NCBI GenBank assembly: GCA_017454165.1
Contig: JAFTDN010000038.1
Location: 1 to 41,054 of the forward strand
Direction of reading: 5' to 3'
DNA from: Bacteroidales bacterium
GTDB lineage: Bacteria > Bacteroidota > Bacteroidia > Bacteroidales > Tenuifilaceae
DNA: 41,054 bases
The notes under the pieces were generated by a model. It was not told the DNA's origin, ran no database searches, and saw only the letters and a list, made by a program, of their open reading frames with translations. Position numbers and translations under genes: made by a program. Below, one piece after another: positions 32,296-40,383 of this stretch (positions are counted from its first letter, which is position 1; each line of letters begins with the position of its first letter).

Positions 32296-34110
32296 ATGAA
32301 ACGGTTCTTCTCGCTTTTCCGATACCTCATCCCGTACAAGCTGGAGGTGGTGCTGAACTTGACATGCAACGTGCTGGGCGCGGTATTCTCGCTCTTCACG
32401 CTCACCATGCTCATCCCATTCCTGCAGCTGCTATTCGGCACGGCCCCCATGCTCGAGGTTAAGCCCGATTTCGAGCTCACGGTGTCGGGCATAACCGATG
32501 CGTTCTACTACTTCGTCAGCTCGGTGATACGCGAGTCGGGGCACTCCAAGGCCCTGCTCTACGTGGTGGGCCTAGTGATGGTGGCCTCGCTGCTCAAGAA
32601 CCTATTCACATATCTGGCCCTGTACTACTTAGCCCCCATACGCACAGGGGTAGTACGCGACATCCGCAACGACCTGTACGACAAAGTGCTCGACCTGCCG
32701 CTGGGCTACTACAGCGAGGAGCGCAAGGGCGACATCATCAGCAAGATGAGCAACGATGTTACCGAGGTGGAGGTGTCGGTGATACGTTCGCTGGAGATGC
32801 TATTCAAGGACCCCGTCCTCATCATCGTTCATTTTGTGGGGCTGCTGTTCATCAGCGCCCGGCTGACGCTCTTCGTGCTCATCATCCTGCCCATCACGGG
32901 GGCCATCATCGGTAAGATAGGCAAAACGCTGCGCCGCACATCGTTCGAGGGGCAGCAGCGGCTGGGCGACCTGCTGGCGCTGATAGAGGAAACGCTCGGC
33001 GGCCTGCGCATCGTAAAGGCGTTCAACGCCGAGCACAGCGTGGCCCAGCACTTCAGGGCCGACAACGAGCGCTACACCAAGCTCATCACTGGCATGGAGC
33101 AGCGCCGCAACCTAGCCTCGCCCCTGAGCGAGTTCATGGGTACCGCCGTGGTGGCCCTGGTGCTGTGGTTCGGCAGCAGGCTCATATTCTCGGGCAGCGA
33201 TGCCGTGGGCCCCGAGGCCCTCATCGCATTCATAGGCATCTTCTACATGATCATCAATCCGGCCAAATCGTTCGCCAGCGCCTACTTCAACATCCTGAAA
33301 GGGATGGCCTCAGCCGACCGAATCGAGAGCATACTGCGCGAGGAGAACCCCATAAAGATTAAGTCGGGCGCACACCAAATCACCGAGCTCCGCGACCGAA
33401 TCGAGATCCGCAACGTGAGCTTCCGCTACGATGAGCGCTACGTGCTGCGCGACATCAACCTGACCATCGCCAAGGGGCAAACCGTGGCCCTGGTGGGCCA
33501 ATCGGGCGCAGGCAAGAGCACCCTGGTGGACCTGATCCCCCGATTCTGGGACGTGAGCGAGGGCGAAATCCTCATCGACGGCGTGAACATCAAGGACTGC
33601 GACCTGCGCAGCCTGCGCGCCCTGATGGGCAACGTGAGCCAGGAGTCCATCCTGTTCAACGACACGTTCTACAACAACATCGCCTTCGGCGTGCAGAGCA
33701 ATGAGCAGCGCGTGCGCGAGGCCGCGAAGGTGGCCAACGCCCACCAGTTCATAGAGGCCACCCCCGAGGGCTACAGCACCAACATAGGCGACCGGGGCGG
33801 CAAGCTCTCGGGCGGACAGCGCCAGCGCATCAGCATAGCCCGGGCCGTGCTGCGCAACCCGCCCATCATGATCCTCGATGAGGCCACCAGCGCCCTCGAC
33901 ACCGAGTCGGAGCAGCTCGTACAGCAGGCCCTCGACAACCTGATGCAGCACCGCACGGTAATCGTCATAGCCCACCGCCTGTCCACCATCAAAAATGCCG
34001 ACCTGATCTGCGTGATGCACGAGGGCCGCATAGTGGAGCGCGGCAGACATAACGAGCTTATAGCCCTGAACGGGCACTACACCAAGCTGCACTCCATGCA
34101 GGCACTGTAA
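32296..34110 (+). CDS. ABC exporter, MsbA-like (transmembrane and ATPase domains fused)
   Basis: 604 residues. The transmembrane domain occupies ~1-330 with six membrane helices, followed by an ATPase domain with Walker A GQSGAGKST (401-409), the signature LSGGQ (504-508), Walker B IMILDEATSALD and the switch His in VIVIAHRLSTI. Homodimeric exporters of this build flip lipids (MsbA and lipid A) or export drugs and peptides; in Bacteroidota several paralogues exist, so the substrate cannot be fixed here. The gene lies 30 bases after purB and 12 bases before the TrmH gene, consistent with one transcript. No peptidase (C39) domain is fused, so it is not an obvious peptide exporter for the downstream maturation cluster. 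Confidence 0.92.
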   Translation: MKRFFSLFRYLIPYKLEVVLNLTCNVLGAVFSLFTLTMLIPFLQLLFGTAPMLEVKPDFELTVSGITDAFYYFVSSVIRESGHSKALLYVVGLVMVASLLKNLFTYLALYYLAPIRTGVVRDIRNDLYDKVLDLPLGYYSEERKGDIISKMSNDVTEVEVSVIRSLEMLFKDPVLIIVHFVGLLFISARLTLFVLIILPITGAIIGKIGKTLRRTSFEGQQRLGDLLALIEETLGGLRIVKAFNAEHSVAQHFRADNERYTKLITGMEQRRNLASPLSEFMGTAVVALVLWFGSRLIFSGSDAVGPEALIAFIGIFYMIINPAKSFASAYFNILKGMASADRIESILREENPIKIKSGAHQITELRDRIEIRNVSFRYDERYVLRDINLTIAKGQTVALVGQSGAGKSTLVDLIPRFWDVSEGEILIDGVNIKDCDLRSLRALMGNVSQESILFNDTFYNNIAFGVQSNEQRVREAAKVANAHQFIEATPEGYSTNIGDRGGKLSGGQRQRISIARAVLRNPPIMILDEATSALDTESEQLVQQALDNLMQHRTVIVIAHRLSTIKNADLICVMHEGRIVERGRHNELIALNGHYTKLHSMQAL

Positions 34111-34122
34111 ACACATAGGGGC

Positions 34123-34830
34123 ATGACCAACATCGACCAGTGCGCCCAGCGCTTCGCGCTAAATACGGAACGCCGCCGCCAGCTCATCGGCTTCCTGTCG
34201 GAGCTGGTGCTCGACCAGCGGCTGGCCCTGTTCCACCGTGTTCTCGACCAGCGCACCCGCCGCGTAGCGGTGCTGCTCGAGAACATCTACCAGGCCCAAA
34301 ACGCCAGTGCCGTGCTGCGCAGCTGCGAGTGCCTCGGTGTGCAGGACGTACACGTGGTGGAGCAACGCAACCAATTCGTGGTGGACAGCGAGGTGGACAT
34401 GAGCGCCTCGAAGTGGCTCACCATAACGCACCACGCCGACACGGCCCAAACCATAGCCACGCTGCGGCAGCGCGGCTACCGCATAGTGGCCACATCGCCC
34501 CACGCCACGGCCCAAACCCCAGAGAGCATCGACTTGGCCACCGGCCCCATCGCGCTGATGTTCGGCACAGAGCTATCGGGCCTCAGCCCTCAGGCCCTAG
34601 CCCTAGCCGATGAGCACCTGCTCATCCCCATGCACGGCTTCATCGAGAGCTTCAACATATCGGTGTCGGCTGCCATCTGCCTGTACACGCTCATCACGCG
34701 CCTGCGTACCTCGGGACTGCCCATGGGCCTATCGGCCCACGAGCGCGACGACCTGCTGCTGCGCTGGCTGCTGCAATCGGTGAAGCGCTGGCCCCTGCTC
34801 GTGCAGCGCTTCGAGCAGGACAAACAATAA
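34123..34830 (+). CDS. SpoU/TrmH-family RNA 2'-O-ribose methyltransferase
   Basis: 235 residues, a cytosolic SAM-dependent enzyme with the trefoil-knot (SPOUT) fold. Motif 1 is seen in NIYQAQNASAVLRSCECLG (residues ~47-65; the catalytic-type Asn/Arg), motif 2 in ALMFGTELSGLS and motif 3 in IPMHGFIESFNISVSAAICLY. The arrangement and length match TrmH, which methylates G18 of tRNA, rather than the longer RlmB. The target is inferred from similarity. It begins 12 bases after the ABC exporter. Confidence 0.88.
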   Translation: MTNIDQCAQRFALNTERRRQLIGFLSELVLDQRLALFHRVLDQRTRRVAVLLENIYQAQNASAVLRSCECLGVQDVHVVEQRNQFVVDSEVDMSASKWLTITHHADTAQTIATLRQRGYRIVATSPHATAQTPESIDLATGPIALMFGTELSGLSPQALALADEHLLIPMHGFIESFNISVSAAICLYTLITRLRTSGLPMGLSAHERDDLLLRWLLQSVKRWPLLVQRFEQDKQ

Positions 34831-34873
34831 GCGGCCCGCAGCCCGCGTTATCAACATAAGCCCCCAACGCACC

Positions 34874-36064
34874 ATGCTCACCACCCGACAGCTCTTCCTG
34901 AACCACGTAGCCCAAACCTCCGATGCCCCCCTGCTGCTCGAGATTGAGCGGGCCCAGGGCGTATTCATGTACACCCCCGATGGCCGCCGCTACCTCGACC
35001 TGATAGCCGGCGTGTCGGTGAGCAACGTGGGCCACTGCCACCCCCGCGTGGTGGAGGCCGTGCAGCGGCAGGCCGAGCGCTACGCCCACCTGATGGTGTA
35101 CGGCGAGCTGGTGCAATCGCCGCAGGTGGCCCTGGCCCAACGGCTGGTGGGGCTGCTCCCAAAGCATCTCGACTCGGTGTACTTCGTGAGCTCGGGCAGC
35201 GAGGCCATAGAGGGAGCCGTGAAGCTGGCCAAGCGCCACACCCACCGCCCCAACGTGGTGGCCTGCCGCAACGCCTACCACGGCAGCACGCAGGGCAGCC
35301 TGAGCCTGCTTGGCGGCGAGGAGCAGCGCCGCGCCTACCGCCCGCTGCTGCCCGGCGTGAGCCACATCGACTACAACAACGCCGACCAGCTGGATCGCAT
35401 CGACCGCCAAACGGCCTGTGTCGTGATGGAGGCCCTACAGGGCGAAGCTGGCGTGATAGCCCCCGCCCCTGGTTACCTACAGGCCGTGCGCCAGCGCTGC
35501 AACCAGGTGGGCGCGCTGCTCATATTCGATGAGGTGCAGACCGGGCTAGGCCGCACCGGGCGCATGTTCGCATTCGAACACCACAGCGTGGTGCCCGACA
35601 TCCTCGTGCTGGCCAAGGCCCTTGGCGGAGGCCTGCCCCTAGGCGCATTCGTGGCCCCCCGCGAGCTCATGTGGGCGCTCACCAACAACCCCGCCCTGGG
35701 CCACATCACCACCTTCGGGGGGCACCCCATATCGTGCGCGGCGGGCCTAGCCGCCCTCGACGTGCTGCACGATGAGAACCTGCTACAGGGTGTGGATCGC
35801 AAGGCGCAAATATTCATCAACGCGCTGGCGGGGCACCCCGCCGTGAAGCAGATACGCCACCAAGGGCTGCTGATGGCCGTGGAGCTGGGCTCGTTCGACA
35901 GGCTGCTGCGCTTCATCCACCACGGCGTGGAGCGGGGCGGATACATGTCCGACTGGTTCCTCTTCTGCGACACCGCCTTCCGCATAAGCCCACCCCTGAG
36001 CATCACCGAGCAGGAATGCCAGCAGGCGGCAGAGCTGATAATCAACGGGCTAGAACAATCGTAA
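34874..36064 (+). CDS. Class III PLP-dependent aminotransferase (acetylornithine/4-aminobutyrate type)
   Basis: 396 residues, cytosolic. The pyridoxal-phosphate Lys is Lys248 in LVLAKALGGGLPLGA; the upstream cofactor Asp is in LLIFDEVQTGLGRTG, the phosphate-binding GSEAIEGAVKLAK and the aromatic Y in the ACRNAYHGSTQG segment are also present. The family includes acetylornithine, ornithine, 4-aminobutyrate and putrescine aminotransferases, which cannot be separated by eye. It lies 43 bases after the TrmH gene and 12 before the next gene; there are no arginine-synthesis genes around it, so its pathway is open. Confidence 0.87.
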   Translation: MLTTRQLFLNHVAQTSDAPLLLEIERAQGVFMYTPDGRRYLDLIAGVSVSNVGHCHPRVVEAVQRQAERYAHLMVYGELVQSPQVALAQRLVGLLPKHLDSVYFVSSGSEAIEGAVKLAKRHTHRPNVVACRNAYHGSTQGSLSLLGGEEQRRAYRPLLPGVSHIDYNNADQLDRIDRQTACVVMEALQGEAGVIAPAPGYLQAVRQRCNQVGALLIFDEVQTGLGRTGRMFAFEHHSVVPDILVLAKALGGGLPLGAFVAPRELMWALTNNPALGHITTFGGHPISCAAGLAALDVLHDENLLQGVDRKAQIFINALAGHPAVKQIRHQGLLMAVELGSFDRLLRFIHHGVERGGYMSDWFLFCDTAFRISPPLSITEQECQQAAELIINGLEQS

Positions 36065-36076
36065 CACCAGCAGCCG

Positions 36077-36994
36077 ATGAGGACGAGCACCATAGCTCAC
36101 ACCGTGCTGGCCATGCTGCTGCTGGCCATGCCCCTGAAAGGGACAGCCCAGCAGCCCTCGCTGCCCGAGCAGGAGCTACGCCTCCGCACCCTGCTCGACA
36201 GCATGGCGCATCACCCCTCGTACAGCGGGCGCGACTCGCTCAACGCCACATTCCTACGCCTATTCGAACAGGCCATACGCCAGCCCAGCGCATTCGAACA
36301 TCCGTTCGACTCGCTGACCCACATGGGCCGCCTGCGCTCCGATGATGGGCGAGTGCGCCTCTTCACCTGGAACATACCGCAGGCCGATGGCTCGCAGCGC
36401 TTCTTCGGCTTCGTGCTGCACCGCCCCTCCAAGCGCGGCCCGCACACCACCACCGCCCTGCACGACCGCGCCGACTCCATAGCCCGCGAGCTGCAAACCA
36501 AGGCCCAGCTCACAGCCAGCTCGTGGTTCGGCGCGCTGTACTACCAAATCGTCACCGTGCCCCACAAAAGCAGGCCCCACTACCTGCTGCTCGGCTACAG
36601 GCCCAGCGGCCTGTTCGTGGCCCGCAAGGTGGTCGATCCGCTCACGTTCTCGGCCAGCGGGGCCCCTGTGTTCGGCCTGCCCGTGTTCGAGGTCGATGGC
36701 AAGCAGCAGCTACAGCGCATCGTGTTCGAGTTCTCGGCCCGCGCCTCCATGCTGCTCCGCTACGAGCCCAAGCAGCACCTGCTCGTATTCGACCACCTAT
36801 CGCCATCAGCACCTCGCCTTGCGGGCAACCCGCAGTTCTACGGCCCCGACTTCTCCTACGATGGATTCAGGCTCGACAAGGCCACATGGCGCTACGTGCG
36901 CGACCTCGACATGCGCAACCCGGCCAGCCCGCACCGAGGCGCTCGGCCCTCGAGCGATCCCCCGTTCGTGTACGAACGTAACTACAAGCGCTAG
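36077..36994 (+). CDS. Conserved secreted protein of unknown function
   Basis: 305 residues beginning with a signal peptide (MRTSTIAHTVLAMLLLAMPLKGTAQQ, cleavage after ~25). The mature part has a helical N-terminal third (EQELRLRTLLDSM...RDSLNATFLRLFEQAI), then a beta-rich region with RLFTWNIPQADGSQRFFGFVL, YLLLGYRPSGLF, RIVFEFSARASMLLRYEP and a C-terminal FYGPDFSYDGFR. Proteins of this form are found in Bacteroidota downstream of metabolic genes, but I do not know a function or domain number. It is the last gene of the purB run, 12 bases after the aminotransferase. Confidence 0.7.
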   Translation: MRTSTIAHTVLAMLLLAMPLKGTAQQPSLPEQELRLRTLLDSMAHHPSYSGRDSLNATFLRLFEQAIRQPSAFEHPFDSLTHMGRLRSDDGRVRLFTWNIPQADGSQRFFGFVLHRPSKRGPHTTTALHDRADSIARELQTKAQLTASSWFGALYYQIVTVPHKSRPHYLLLGYRPSGLFVARKVVDPLTFSASGAPVFGLPVFEVDGKQQLQRIVFEFSARASMLLRYEPKQHLLVFDHLSPSAPRLAGNPQFYGPDFSYDGFRLDKATWRYVRDLDMRNPASPHRGARPSSDPPFVYERNYKR

Positions 36995-37193
36995 GCCCCC
37001 GCCAAGCCCCGCAAATATCCAGACATGCCCTTTGCGCTTAAACGCAACGGGCCTGCTGAACGCCGCGCCATCCCCTCCATGAAGCATCCTTCCGAGAAAC
37101 GCAGGGAGGAGTATGCACCTGGCGCATTACGTTTAACGCTAAGCGCTATAAACCTAGCTATTATTGCTTGTAAATGTTAAAATCAAAATGAAG
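36995..37193. other. Intergenic region before the peptide-maturation cluster
   Basis: Contains a hairpin at 37027-37052 (GCCC, TTGCG ... CGCAA, GGGC with one internal mismatch) that could end the purB transcript, though no T-tract follows. The base composition falls sharply in A/T-rich sequence from about 37120 onward. No gene seen. Confidence 0.5.
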
Positions 37194-37225
37194 TTTGGAT
37201 GTGCATTGGGCATGCAGTATTTTTG
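37194..37225 (+). promoter_or_regulatory. Promoter of the peptide-maturation cluster
   Basis: TTTG (37194-37197), 20-nt spacer, TATTTTTG (37218-37225): an exact fit to TTTG-N20-TAnnTTTG. The start of transcription would be near 37231, about 30 bases before the first start codon. All six following genes are on this strand with small gaps or overlaps, so this may drive the entire cluster. Confidence 0.85.
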
Positions 37226-37259
37226 TATTTACCTGATAATCTAAAACCGTCTACGTGAT

Positions 37260-37532
37260 ATGAGCGCACAGAACGATTCGGTATTGGAGCTGCTGACTAA
37301 ACACCAGCTCGACAAGCAGACCATGGACACCTTCGCTGGTGGCTACACGATGCTCTACACCACTAAAAGCGGCATGGTATCCATCCGCTATTCTGACAAG
37401 GACTGCTCCATAAGGGAAATACGGCTGAAGGGAGACTGCAACGGCGGAGGATACTGGGTTTTCGCCCACGAATTGCCCCATGATGATAGAATTGTACTAG
37501 ACTCCTGCCTATGCCCATGCGACGAGGAGTAG
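37260..37532 (+). CDS. 90-residue protein with Cys-rich tail; candidate substrate peptide of the maturation system
   Basis: A small cytosolic protein without signal peptide. It begins MSAQNDSVLELLTKHQLDKQ, which looks like an amphipathic leader, has a central DTFAGGYTML and beta-like SGMVSIRYSDKDCSIREIRL, and ends in VLDSCLCPCDEE with three Cys and three acidic residues. It is first in the transcript behind a perfect promoter. Small genes next to ATP-grasp and SPASM maturases are usually their modified peptides, so this is a candidate precursor (inference). I do not recognise the sequence as a described precursor family, and no canonical GG cleavage site is evident, except the GG at residues 27-28. 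It overlaps the next gene by 22 bases (or 16 with the later ATG). Confidence 0.6.
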   Translation: MSAQNDSVLELLTKHQLDKQTMDTFAGGYTMLYTTKSGMVSIRYSDKDCSIREIRLKGDCNGGGYWVFAHELPHDDRIVLDSCLCPCDEE

Positions 37533-38350
37533 CATGGCTCCTGACGTTGCTGCTCCTTGCCTCCGTTTCACTGCGCGGGCAGAATGGTATTGATCCGCTG
37601 CATGGGCTCTGGCGCGATGCGCACAACTCCCAACGCTATTGGTGTTTCTATAGCAATGGGAGCTGTAAGGAGCAACGGGCTGGGGGCATGGTATACAGTC
37701 GTTATAGGTTCGAACAACGAGGCGATACCTGCCTCTGGGCTACAAGCTACCTGGGGCATGATGAGCATTACTACGTGGCCTTTCGTGGTGACACCATGGC
37801 CTACTACAGCGTGAAATCGCGTATAAATCGCTCCGACCTAGTACATGAATACGGCATGGCGGTGCGTGATTGCGGCTTTGGCCCAGCACCGCTGCGCGTA
37901 GCGCGGTACGCGCCCTCCCCCCCCTTGCGTATAGTGCTCCCCAAGGGATTTCGAGGCATGGCTGTGGTGGAGTTCGACAACCCGAGCGGGGCATATCTGC
38001 GCCCCAACGCACGCGGAGAGTTACTGCTCAATGTGCCCAAGAACGGGGTGCTCAGGGTGCGCAACCCGATAGACGCTTTTGCCATTGCATTCCGCGATTA
38101 TCGGGTATTCGAAGAGGGAAAGCCCCTCCCTGAACTGATTGCTCCCTATTGGCATAGCCCGCCCAGCAATGCCACGCAATTAGCCCCAAGCGATAGGACA
38201 GTGCGGGTGTTCGGGCTCAATGTGGCATCGCGCAATCAGCTGAGGGCCAAGCATGGGGAGAAGTTCGATGGCAATGTGCTATTGGTGGGCTGCGACCGCG
38301 CCGATAAGCTCAGCGTGGGGATAGAATATATGCAGGGATGCTATCCTTAA
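37511..38350 (+). CDS. Secreted protein A of the cluster, DUF6843-like C-terminal domain
   Basis: 279 residues (277 if the ATG at 37517 is used) with a signal peptide (RRGVAWLLTLLLLASVSLRGQ). The N-terminal half (~25-135) has a WCFYSNGSCKE...YSRYRFEQRGDTCLWATSYL pattern of a small beta domain. The C-terminal part (~137-210) reads LRIVLPKGFRGMAVVEFDN...GELLLNVPKNGVLRVRN, which aligns with secreted protein B (39523-40380) and resembles the domain family DUF6843 as I remember it (IPxGYxGxVxVxF...YxIPxSGIL). It starts inside the end of the 90-residue gene, a sign of translational coupling, and is followed by the ATP-grasp gene after 12 bases. Function unknown; by location outside the cytosol it is not an obvious partner of the maturases. 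Confidence 0.75.
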   Translation: MPMRRGVAWLLTLLLLASVSLRGQNGIDPLHGLWRDAHNSQRYWCFYSNGSCKEQRAGGMVYSRYRFEQRGDTCLWATSYLGHDEHYYVAFRGDTMAYYSVKSRINRSDLVHEYGMAVRDCGFGPAPLRVARYAPSPPLRIVLPKGFRGMAVVEFDNPSGAYLRPNARGELLLNVPKNGVLRVRNPIDAFAIAFRDYRVFEEGKPLPELIAPYWHSPPSNATQLAPSDRTVRVFGLNVASRNQLRAKHGEKFDGNVLLVGCDRADKLSVGIEYMQGCYP

Positions 38351-38362
38351 CCTACGGATGCT

Positions 38363-39262
38363 ATGGCTGTTTTAATCCTTTCAGATAGCACCGATCTAAC
38401 TACCTGCCAAGTGATAGATTGGCTACGTGTTTTAGGGCATGATTTTGTGAGGATGGGCATTTCTGAATTGCATACGAAGTGCCAACTTACCATTGATTTC
38501 ACAGGTAAAAGTGTACTGTATCATAAAGGGCAACGTATCGGGAGTATTTGGTTCAGGCGCAATGATGACGATGCATCAGTGTTGCGAACCATAAAATCCA
38601 ATATTATACGTAAACTAGCGCGGCGAAAAATAGAGGAAACACGCACTGTGAATAGCATTCTCGATTATGGAGATATATTTTGGCTGTCGCACCCTCGGTC
38701 GGAAAGCATCAACAAATTGAGGGTAATACAACGGGCTAATGCATTGCACATTAGAATTCCACCTACAATTGTAACGAACACCAAAAGGGATCTTATCAGT
38801 TTTATAGCCCAGCATGACATAGTCATTTCCAAGGCGGTTTCTGAAAACTTGTCCATCACGGATATAGGTAGCAGACAACTGTATAGGCAAGCTGTTGTAT
38901 TATTGGATAGTAATAATACACAATCTATTCCAAATAAATTTCATTCGTCCATGTTTCAAAAGTTTATCCATAAACAGTATGATGTCCGAATTTTCTTTCT
39001 AGATGGAAAAATCTATTCCATGGCAATATTTAGTCACAGCCATGATTATAGAGAGGCATATTCAAGTAACAGGAATGTACCATATACATTGCCAAATGAA
39101 GAGCAAAATAAAGTAGCAATATTGATGCGCGATTTAGGACTGAATATTGGCTGCATAGACATGATAATGGGAACTGATGGCCAGCTTTATTTGCTAGAAG
39201 TGAATCCCAATGGACAATTTGGAGACATGTCATTGGACTGCAATTATCATTTGGAACGATAG
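38363..39262 (+). CDS. gwsG: ATP-grasp peptide maturase, grasp-with-spasm system (GwsG type)
   Basis: 299 residues. ATP-grasp maturases use ATP to form amide or ester bonds on a ribosomal peptide. The N-terminus (VLILSDSTDLTTCQVIDWLR) and SIWFRRNDDDASVL match the pattern of the GwsG family, and the active region ends in IGCIDMIMGTDGQLYLLEVNPNGQFG, with the Asp and Glu/Asn metal ligands of ATP-grasp enzymes. The frame ends in CNYHLER-TAG; continuing past the stop gives VADWLIKNDLAYER and a TGA, which looks like the rest of the family's C-terminus (see finding). By eye the gene is very AT-rich (19 of 60 G/C in 38941-39000). The pairing with a SPASM maturase downstream makes the assignment firm; the substrate is inferred to be one of the two small neighbours. 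Confidence 0.85.
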   Translation: MAVLILSDSTDLTTCQVIDWLRVLGHDFVRMGISELHTKCQLTIDFTGKSVLYHKGQRIGSIWFRRNDDDASVLRTIKSNIIRKLARRKIEETRTVNSILDYGDIFWLSHPRSESINKLRVIQRANALHIRIPPTIVTNTKRDLISFIAQHDIVISKAVSENLSITDIGSRQLYRQAVVLLDSNNTQSIPNKFHSSMFQKFIHKQYDVRIFFLDGKIYSMAIFSHSHDYREAYSSNRNVPYTLPNEEQNKVAILMRDLGLNIGCIDMIMGTDGQLYLLEVNPNGQFGDMSLDCNYHLER

Positions 39263-39307
39263 GTAGCCGATTGGCTTATTAAAAATGATTTGGCATATGA
39301 ACGATGA
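39263..39307 (+). other. Apparent cut-off C-terminus of gwsG (read-through segment)
   Basis: In the gwsG frame directly after the TAG (39260-39262) the codons read VADWLIKNDLAYER followed by TGA at 39305-39307. This continues the helix ...NYHLER and ends overlapping the next gene's start (ATG at 39297), as is usual in a tightly coupled operon. I take it as former or still-used coding sequence rather than spacer. Confidence 0.55.
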
Positions 39308-39515
39308 GCTGCTAATATATATAGAATCCCATAAAGATGGGTTACCATACGGTTTTCATGACCTAAAAATAGAACAGCTATCAGTGGGAAAAGGTGATTT
39401 CATAGAAACTGAGGAGAATTCGTTTTACAACGGCATTCGTGTCGGAGTGGGACGGTTTTACAAACCTATATTATCCATTGCCGCAGATGCTACAACTGGC
39501 GAAATATTTAAATAA
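39297..39515 (+). CDS. 72-residue small protein in the maturation cluster
   Basis: From ATG 39297 (MNDELLIYIESHKDGLPYGF...) the product has 72 residues; an ATG at 39285 would add four. It has no signal peptide or Cys. The C-terminal third, GVGRFYKPILSIAADATTGEIFK, has adjacent Thr and nearby Asp/Glu/Lys that an ATP-grasp maturase could cross-link, so it is a second precursor candidate (inference, low). It has the same position relative to secreted protein B as the 90-residue protein has to protein A. No family recognised. It is strongly AT-rich. Confidence 0.55.
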   Translation: MNDELLIYIESHKDGLPYGFHDLKIEQLSVGKGDFIETEENSFYNGIRVGVGRFYKPILSIAADATTGEIFK

Positions 39516-39522
39516 TTTTTTT

Positions 39523-40380
39523 ATGGATATGGATAGAATCCTGCTGTTCGTAGCCCTGTTATTATCCACAAATACGACCAAATCACAATGTCCTAGTCCT
39601 AGTGGCCACACCTTTCCCGATTCCATCAGAGGCGAATGGATGCTGTGCGATGATACCACGCAGAGCATTATTTTCGGCGATTATGGAGAAATGATAACAA
39701 AAAACCAATTTAAATCTTATATTTCTTTTGTACGTTTAGAGCGGCATGGCGATACTACGTTCATGGTTGGCGAAACTGGCCATCGAACGGGCATCCGCAT
39801 CAACGGAGATTATCTAGAGGTGCATCCGTATAGAAAGATTACTGGTGTGCTTGCTCATGGCAACTGCTACGTGCGTTGCAGCTGCGGGCCGCAGCCCGTT
39901 AGGGCCGATGAGCATCATATCAAAATCATAGTGCCAGCTGGCTTCAGCGGGCGCATCGCAATTGCACTAGACCAGAAGCAAGGTGCTGCTACTGAGTACG
40001 ATGAGCAGGGAAACATCATGCTCAAGGTACCCCAAAGTGGGCTGCTAGAAAGCCAGGCCATTGCCGATGGCTTTGCCATATCGGGCGGTCGCTACCGCTT
40101 CTACGTGGAGCGTGACGGGCGGCTGGAGGCAATGCCCCATTCCAGTCGCACCGACCGTGGCCGTGCGCGGCTATACGCCGAACCCTTAGTGGGCATCATG
40201 TGCGGATTTAATGCTGGCATCAGCACTGATGCGGCCAGCAAAATGTTCGGAAAGGAAATTGTGGGCGAGGTGCTAATCATGTCGGTGCTCCCCCCCGATG
40301 AGGCCCGCAGGAGGGAAGCGGGCATACTCGGATGGGTTGGCCCAGAGTATGGCGAAAGCCCGTTGCTTAATGGTGAATAG
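39523..40380 (+). CDS. Secreted protein B of the cluster, paralogue of protein A
   Basis: From ATG 39523 the protein is 285 residues (ATG 39529 is equally possible); an ATG at 39439 would run through the preceding gene and is rejected. Signal peptide DRILLFVALLLSTNTTKSQ. The N-terminal half holds ...GEWMLCDDTTQSIIFGDYG and SFVRLERHGDTTFMVGETGH; the C-terminal domain IKIIVPAGFSGRIAIALDQK...GNIMLKVPQSGLL...YRFYVERDGRLEAMP aligns with protein A's C-terminal domain in order and spacing and is closer to the DUF6843-like consensus. The gap to the previous gene is 7 bases and to gwsS 3 bases, so it belongs to the operon. Confidence 0.78.
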   Translation: MDMDRILLFVALLLSTNTTKSQCPSPSGHTFPDSIRGEWMLCDDTTQSIIFGDYGEMITKNQFKSYISFVRLERHGDTTFMVGETGHRTGIRINGDYLEVHPYRKITGVLAHGNCYVRCSCGPQPVRADEHHIKIIVPAGFSGRIAIALDQKQGAATEYDEQGNIMLKVPQSGLLESQAIADGFAISGGRYRFYVERDGRLEAMPHSSRTDRGRARLYAEPLVGIMCGFNAGISTDAASKMFGKEIVGEVLIMSVLPPDEARRREAGILGWVGPEYGESPLLNGE

Positions 40381-40383
40381 CGC

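Noticed and set aside
32296-34110. ABC exporter as the dedicated exporter of the modified peptide
   Set aside because: It has no C39 peptidase domain, lies in the purB operon and is separated by three genes and a promoter from the maturation cluster.
33310-34116. 268-codon minus-strand frame opposite the ABC exporter
   Set aside because: It is the antisense of the strongly conserved ATPase domain; its composition (His/Val/Ala-rich) is that of a shadow of a G/C-rich gene.
39439-39522. ATG 39439 as the start of secreted protein B
   Set aside because: It overlaps the 72-residue gene heavily; the signal peptide begins only after 39523.
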